Below the pieces are notes generated by a model that saw only the letters and a program-made list of their open reading frames with translations, did no database searches and was not told the origin of the DNA. Positions 60,476 to 64,000 of a DNA stretch of 64,000 bases are shown piece after piece (position 1 is the stretch's first letter; every line of letters begins with the position of its first letter). This stretch comes from an uncultured SAR86 cluster bacterium (lineage in GTDB: Bacteria > Pseudomonadota > Gammaproteobacteria > Magnimaribacterales > Magnimaribacteraceae): positions 235,165-299,164 of the forward strand of contig CACGNN010000001.1 of the NCBI GenBank assembly GCA_902574355.1. Reading direction: 5' to 3'. Position numbers and translations under genes: made by a program.

Positions 60476-63400
60476 ATGAGTTTTTCATATACTGAGAAAA
60501 AAAGAGTTAGAAGGAGTTTTGAAAAAATCTCCAGCGTTATGGAGCTTCCAAATCTTCTTGCAACTCAAATCCAGTCTTATGACGCTTTTTTACAAAGATA
60601 CGTTGATAGTGAAAAAAGATTGAATGCTGGTCTGGAACAAGTCCTAAATTCAATCTTTCCCATCGAGAGCCATAATGGTTTTGCTAGGATGGAGTACTCT
60701 GGTTACACTTTAGGCGAACCTATTTTTAATGAAAGAGAGTGCAAGCTAAAAGGTATAACTTATGAAATTTCTTTGCATATCAACTGCGATCTCTTTTTTA
60801 TAGATAAAGACTCAGGAAAACTTAAGGAAGGAAAGTCTCAAAGCGTTTATATGGGGACTGTTCCTCTTATGACCGATCATGGAACTTTCATAATTAACGG
60901 AACTGAAAGAGTTGTTGTTTCACAGCTCCATAGATCTCCTGGTTTATTCTTTGATCACGATAAAGGAAAAGGTCACTCATCTGGAAAAGTTTTGTATGGT
61001 GCGAGAGTCATTCCTTACAGGGGCTCATGGCTGGATTTTGAGTTTGATGCTAAAGACTTGGTATATGTTCGGATAGATAGGCGAAGAAAGCTATTAGCTA
61101 CAATTCTTTTAAAGGCTCTGAAACTTACTAATCAAGAGATCCTTGAAAGGTTTTATGAGACGGAAATTTATAAAAATAAAAAGAATGATGTATTCCAATT
61201 ACAAGTTATACCTAGAAGGCTTATGGGAAGAGTTTCGCCAGTAGAAATTGAGTCAAAGGGTGAAGTCATTGTCAAAAAGGGAGATAGGATTAGTGCTAGA
61301 CATATAAGAAAAATTGAAAGTGCAAAAATAAAACTTCTCGATATGCCTAAAGAGGCACTTTATGGTCAAGTCATTGCTAAAGATATTTTAGATAAATCTA
61401 CTGGAGAAATCATCATAGAAGCTAATACGGTTATTGATGAAGACACTATGCCTGTTCTCGATGAATTAAATCTGCCTGAACTCGAGACACTCTACATTAA
61501 CGATATTGAATCAGGACCCTATATTGCTGATACCCTAAGAGCGGACTCAACTACCAATGAAATTGAAGCTTTGGTGGAAATTTATAGGATGATGAGACCA
61601 GGAGAACCCCCGACTAAAGAAGCTGCCACTACCTTATTCAATAACCTATTTTTTAATGCCGAAAGGTACGATCTATCCGCCGTTGGTAGAATGAAATTCA
61701 ATAAAAGGTTAGGGATTGAAGATCTTGAAGGGAGTAGTATTTTAAGTGACGAAGATATTTTAAATACTTTAAAGACTTTGGTATCGATCAGAAATGGACA
61801 AGGTAATGTTGATGATATAGATCATCTGGGAAATAGAAGAATAAGGTCCGTAGGTGAAATGGTTTCAAATCAATACAGAATAGGACTTGTGAGAGTTGAA
61901 AGAGCTGTGAGAGAAAGGTTGGCAACTGCCGAAGCTGATGATTTAGGCCCACAAGATTTGATAAATGCTAAGCCAGTATCTGCAGCAGTCAAAGAATTTT
62001 TTGGATCAAGTCAATTATCACAATTTATGGATCAAAATAATCCTTTATCTGAAGTAACACACAAAAGAAGGGTTTCCGCATTAGGTCCAGGAGGTCTCAC
62101 GCGAGAAAGAGCAGGATTTGAAGTCAGAGATGTTCATCCAACTCACTATGGCAGGGTTTGTCCTATAGAGACACCTGAAGGCCCTAATATAGGTTTGATA
62201 AATTCTTTAGCCGCATATGCAAGAACGAATGAGTATGGGTTTTTGGAAAGTCCTTTCAGAAAGGCTGAGAATGGAAAAGTCTATGATAGTTTCCATTATC
62301 TTTCAGCAATAGAGGAAGGAGATTACGTAATAGCACAAGCAAGCGCTTTATTGGATTCTTCTAATAAATTTACAGAAGAATTGGTACCAGTAAGATACAA
62401 GAATGAATTTTCATTCATGCCTCCTGAAAGGGTAGATTACATGGATGTATCTCCCCAACAAGCCTTTTCAGTTGCTGCTTCCCTCATTCCTTTCTTAGAG
62501 CATGATGATGCTAATAGAGCATTAATGGGTTCTAATATGATGAGACAGGCAGTTCCTACTTTACAAGCCGAAAAGCCTCTTGTTGGTACAGGTGTTGAAA
62601 GGCTTGTTGCTAGAGATTCTGGTTCATGTGTTACAGCGTCAAGAGGAGGAACTATAGAAAGTATAGATGCAAGTAGAATTGTGGTAAGAGTGAATGAAAA
62701 AGAAATCCAAGCCGGTGATTCCGGAGTTGATATATATAACTTAATCAAATATACACGTTCTAATCAAAATACTTGTATAAATCAGAGACCGATTGTCTCT
62801 TTGGGAGATAAGATTCATAAAAATGATATCTTGGCTGATGGCCCTTCAATTGACCTCGGGGAATTGTCTTTAGGTCAGAACGTAAGAATTGCTTTTATGC
62901 CTTGGCATGGTTATAACTTTGAAGACTCAATTCTTATTTCAGATAAACTTGTTAGAGATGATAAATTTACTAGCATCCACATACAAGAATTAACATGTGT
63001 GGCCAGAGACACCAAATTAGGACCGGAAGAAATCTCAGGTGATATTCCAAATGTTGGAGACAGTGCCCTTTCGAAGTTAGATGAGTATGGAATTGTACAT
63101 ATTGGAGCAGAGGTTAAGTCAGGTGATATTTTAGTTGGTAAAGTTACACCAAAAGGTGAAACACAATTAAGCCCTGAAGAAAAACTACTAAGAGCAATTT
63201 TTGGAGAGAAAGCTTCTGATGTAAAGGATAGTTCTTTGAGAGTTTCTTCTGGTGCTGATGGCACTGTCATAGATGTTCACGTGTTTACAAGGGATGGAAT
63301 AGAAAAAGACGGTCGTGCAGAATCTATAGAAGAATCTCAGCTAGCTGAAATTCAGAAAGATATAGATGATGAATTAAAAATTCTTGAACAAGCTGCACTA

Positions 63401-64000
63401 TCTCGACTGGAATCTATTTTAGTTGGGAAAAAAGTTGCATCAGGCAAAGGATTAAAAAAAGGCTCAACTATTAAGATTGCTGACCTAGAAGAAATTCCCA
63501 ATGACGATTGGTTCAAAGTTAGACTTGATAATGAAAATGCAAATAAACAAATTGAGAACATCGCTAAGAGCTTAAAGGAATATAAAGAAGATTTGGATAT
63601 AGCATTTGGAAAAAGAAAATCCAAAGTTACAGATGGTGATGATTTAGCACCTGGTGTTCTTAAAATTGTTAAAGTTTATTTAGCAATCAAGAGAAGAATT
63701 CAGCCAGGAGATAAGCTCGCAGGAAGACACGGAAATAAAGGTGTTATCTCTGTAATTATGCCAGAGGAGGACATGCCTTTTGATGAAAATGGACAGCCTG
63801 TAGATATAGTTCTCAATCCATTAGGAGTACCATCTAGAATGAATGTTGGTCAGGTTTTAGAAACTCATCTTGGTTGGGCTGCAAAAGAATTAGGAACCAA
63901 GATTGGAGAGATGATCGATTCCGAAGTGAAAGCAAATGAGATTAGAGGACTTCTGTCAGAGATTTATGAAAAAGATGGATCTCAAGATCTTAGTTCTTTA
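60476..64000 (+). CDS. rpoB: DNA-directed RNA polymerase subunit beta (runs off window end; not in ORF track)
   Basis: [40 protein letters not shown]...; [17 protein letters not shown]; [19 protein letters not shown] motif near 63720. Confidence 0.97.
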   Translation, partial: MSFSYTEKKRVRRSFEKISSVMELPNLLATQIQSYDAFLQRYVDSEKRLNAGLEQVLNSIFPIESHNGFARMEYSGYTLGEPIFNERECKLKGITYEISLHINCDLFFIDKDSGKLKEGKSQSVYMGTVPLMTDHGTFIINGTERVVVSQLHRSPGLFFDHDKGKGHSSGKVLYGARVIPYRGSWLDFEFDAKDLVYVRIDRRRKLLATILLKALKLTNQEILERFYETEIYKNKKNDVFQLQVIPRRLMGRVSPVEIESKGEVIVKKGDRISARHIRKIESAKIKLLDMPKEALYGQVIAKDILDKSTGEIIIEANTVIDEDTMPVLDELNLPELETLYINDIESGPYIADTLRADSTTNEIEALVEIYRMMRPGEPPTKEAATTLFNNLFFNAERYDLSAVGRMKFNKRLGIEDLEGSSILSDEDILNTLKTLVSIRNGQGNVDDIDHLGNRRIRSVGEMVSNQYRIGLVRVERAVRERLATAEADDLGPQDLINAKPVSAAVKEFFGSSQLSQFMDQNNPLSEVTHKRRVSALGPGGLTRERAGFEVRDVHPTHYGRVCPIETPEGPNIGLINSLAAYARTNEYGFLESPFRKAENGKVYDSFHYLSAIEEGDYVIAQASALLDSSNKFTEELVPVRYKNEFSFMPPERVDYMDVSPQQAFSVAASLIPFLEHDDANRALMGSNMMRQAVPTLQAEKPLVGTGVERLVARDSGSCVTASRGGTIESIDASRIVVRVNEKEIQAGDSGVDIYNLIKYTRSNQNTCINQRPIVSLGDKIHKNDILADGPSIDLGELSLGQNVRIAFMPWHGYNFEDSILISDKLVRDDKFTSIHIQELTCVARDTKLGPEEISGDIPNVGDSALSKLDEYGIVHIGAEVKSGDILVGKVTPKGETQLSPEEKLLRAIFGEKASDVKDSSLRVSSGADGTVIDVHVFTRDGIEKDGRAESIEESQLAEIQKDIDDELKILEQAALSRLESILVGKKVASGKGLKKGSTIKIADLEEIPNDDWFKVRLDNENANKQIENIAKSLKEYKEDLDIAFGKRKSKVTDGDDLAPGVLKIVKVYLAIKRRIQPGDKLAGRHGNKGVISVIMPEEDMPFDENGQPVDIVLNPLGVPSRMNVGQVLETHLGWAAKELGTKIGEMIDSEVKANEIRGLLSEIYEKDGSQDLSSL

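Noticed and set aside
62437-63624. Minus-strand ORFs inside rpoB
   Set aside because: Antisense to a continuous rpoB frame that the track omitted because it runs off the window.

Overview
This is a 64 kb window of an AT-rich, gene-dense bacterial chromosome. Gene content suggests a pelagic, streamlined gammaproteobacterium, possibly SAR86-like (inference only). The left part runs ilvC(end)-pssA-tRNA-Ile, then phosphoesterases (UshA-like 5'-nucleotidase, purple-acid-phosphatase-like, DUF3604, PhoA-like), many lipid/xenobiotic-type enzymes (TauD, SDRs, enoyl-CoA hydratases, esterases, GST) and an ADP-ribosylglycohydrolase/ribokinase/nucleoside hydrolase group. The middle carries coaE-yacG and, on the opposite strand, argJ-secA-lpxC-rlmB-rnr. 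Next come an acyl-CoA synthetase/SDR/VOC/TonB-receptor block, a TPR-sulfotransferase, a BCCT transporter, MarR and an M28 peptidase. The right end is the conserved birA-tRNAs-tuf-secE-nusG-rplKAJL-rpoB region. The most unusual signal is at about 53.25-54.71 kb. A perfect 52-bp direct repeat of the 3' part of tRNA-Thr(TGT) flanks a segment of about 1.4 kb. That segment holds a single YadA-like trimeric autotransporter gene and two pairs of tandem 11-bp WTGGTTTGCAN repeats next to the distal repeat, which look like integrase arm-type sites, and no integrase. It looks like a minimal, non-autonomous tRNA-targeted integrative cassette carrying one surface adhesin. Secondary signals are a split Tat-like signal sequence/frameshift at the start of the M28 peptidase, tRNA-Ile(GAT) and tRNA-Ala(TGC) lying outside any rRNA operon, a missed translationally coupled small ORF near 4.6 kb, and a structured intergenic region at 8.87-9.06 kb.
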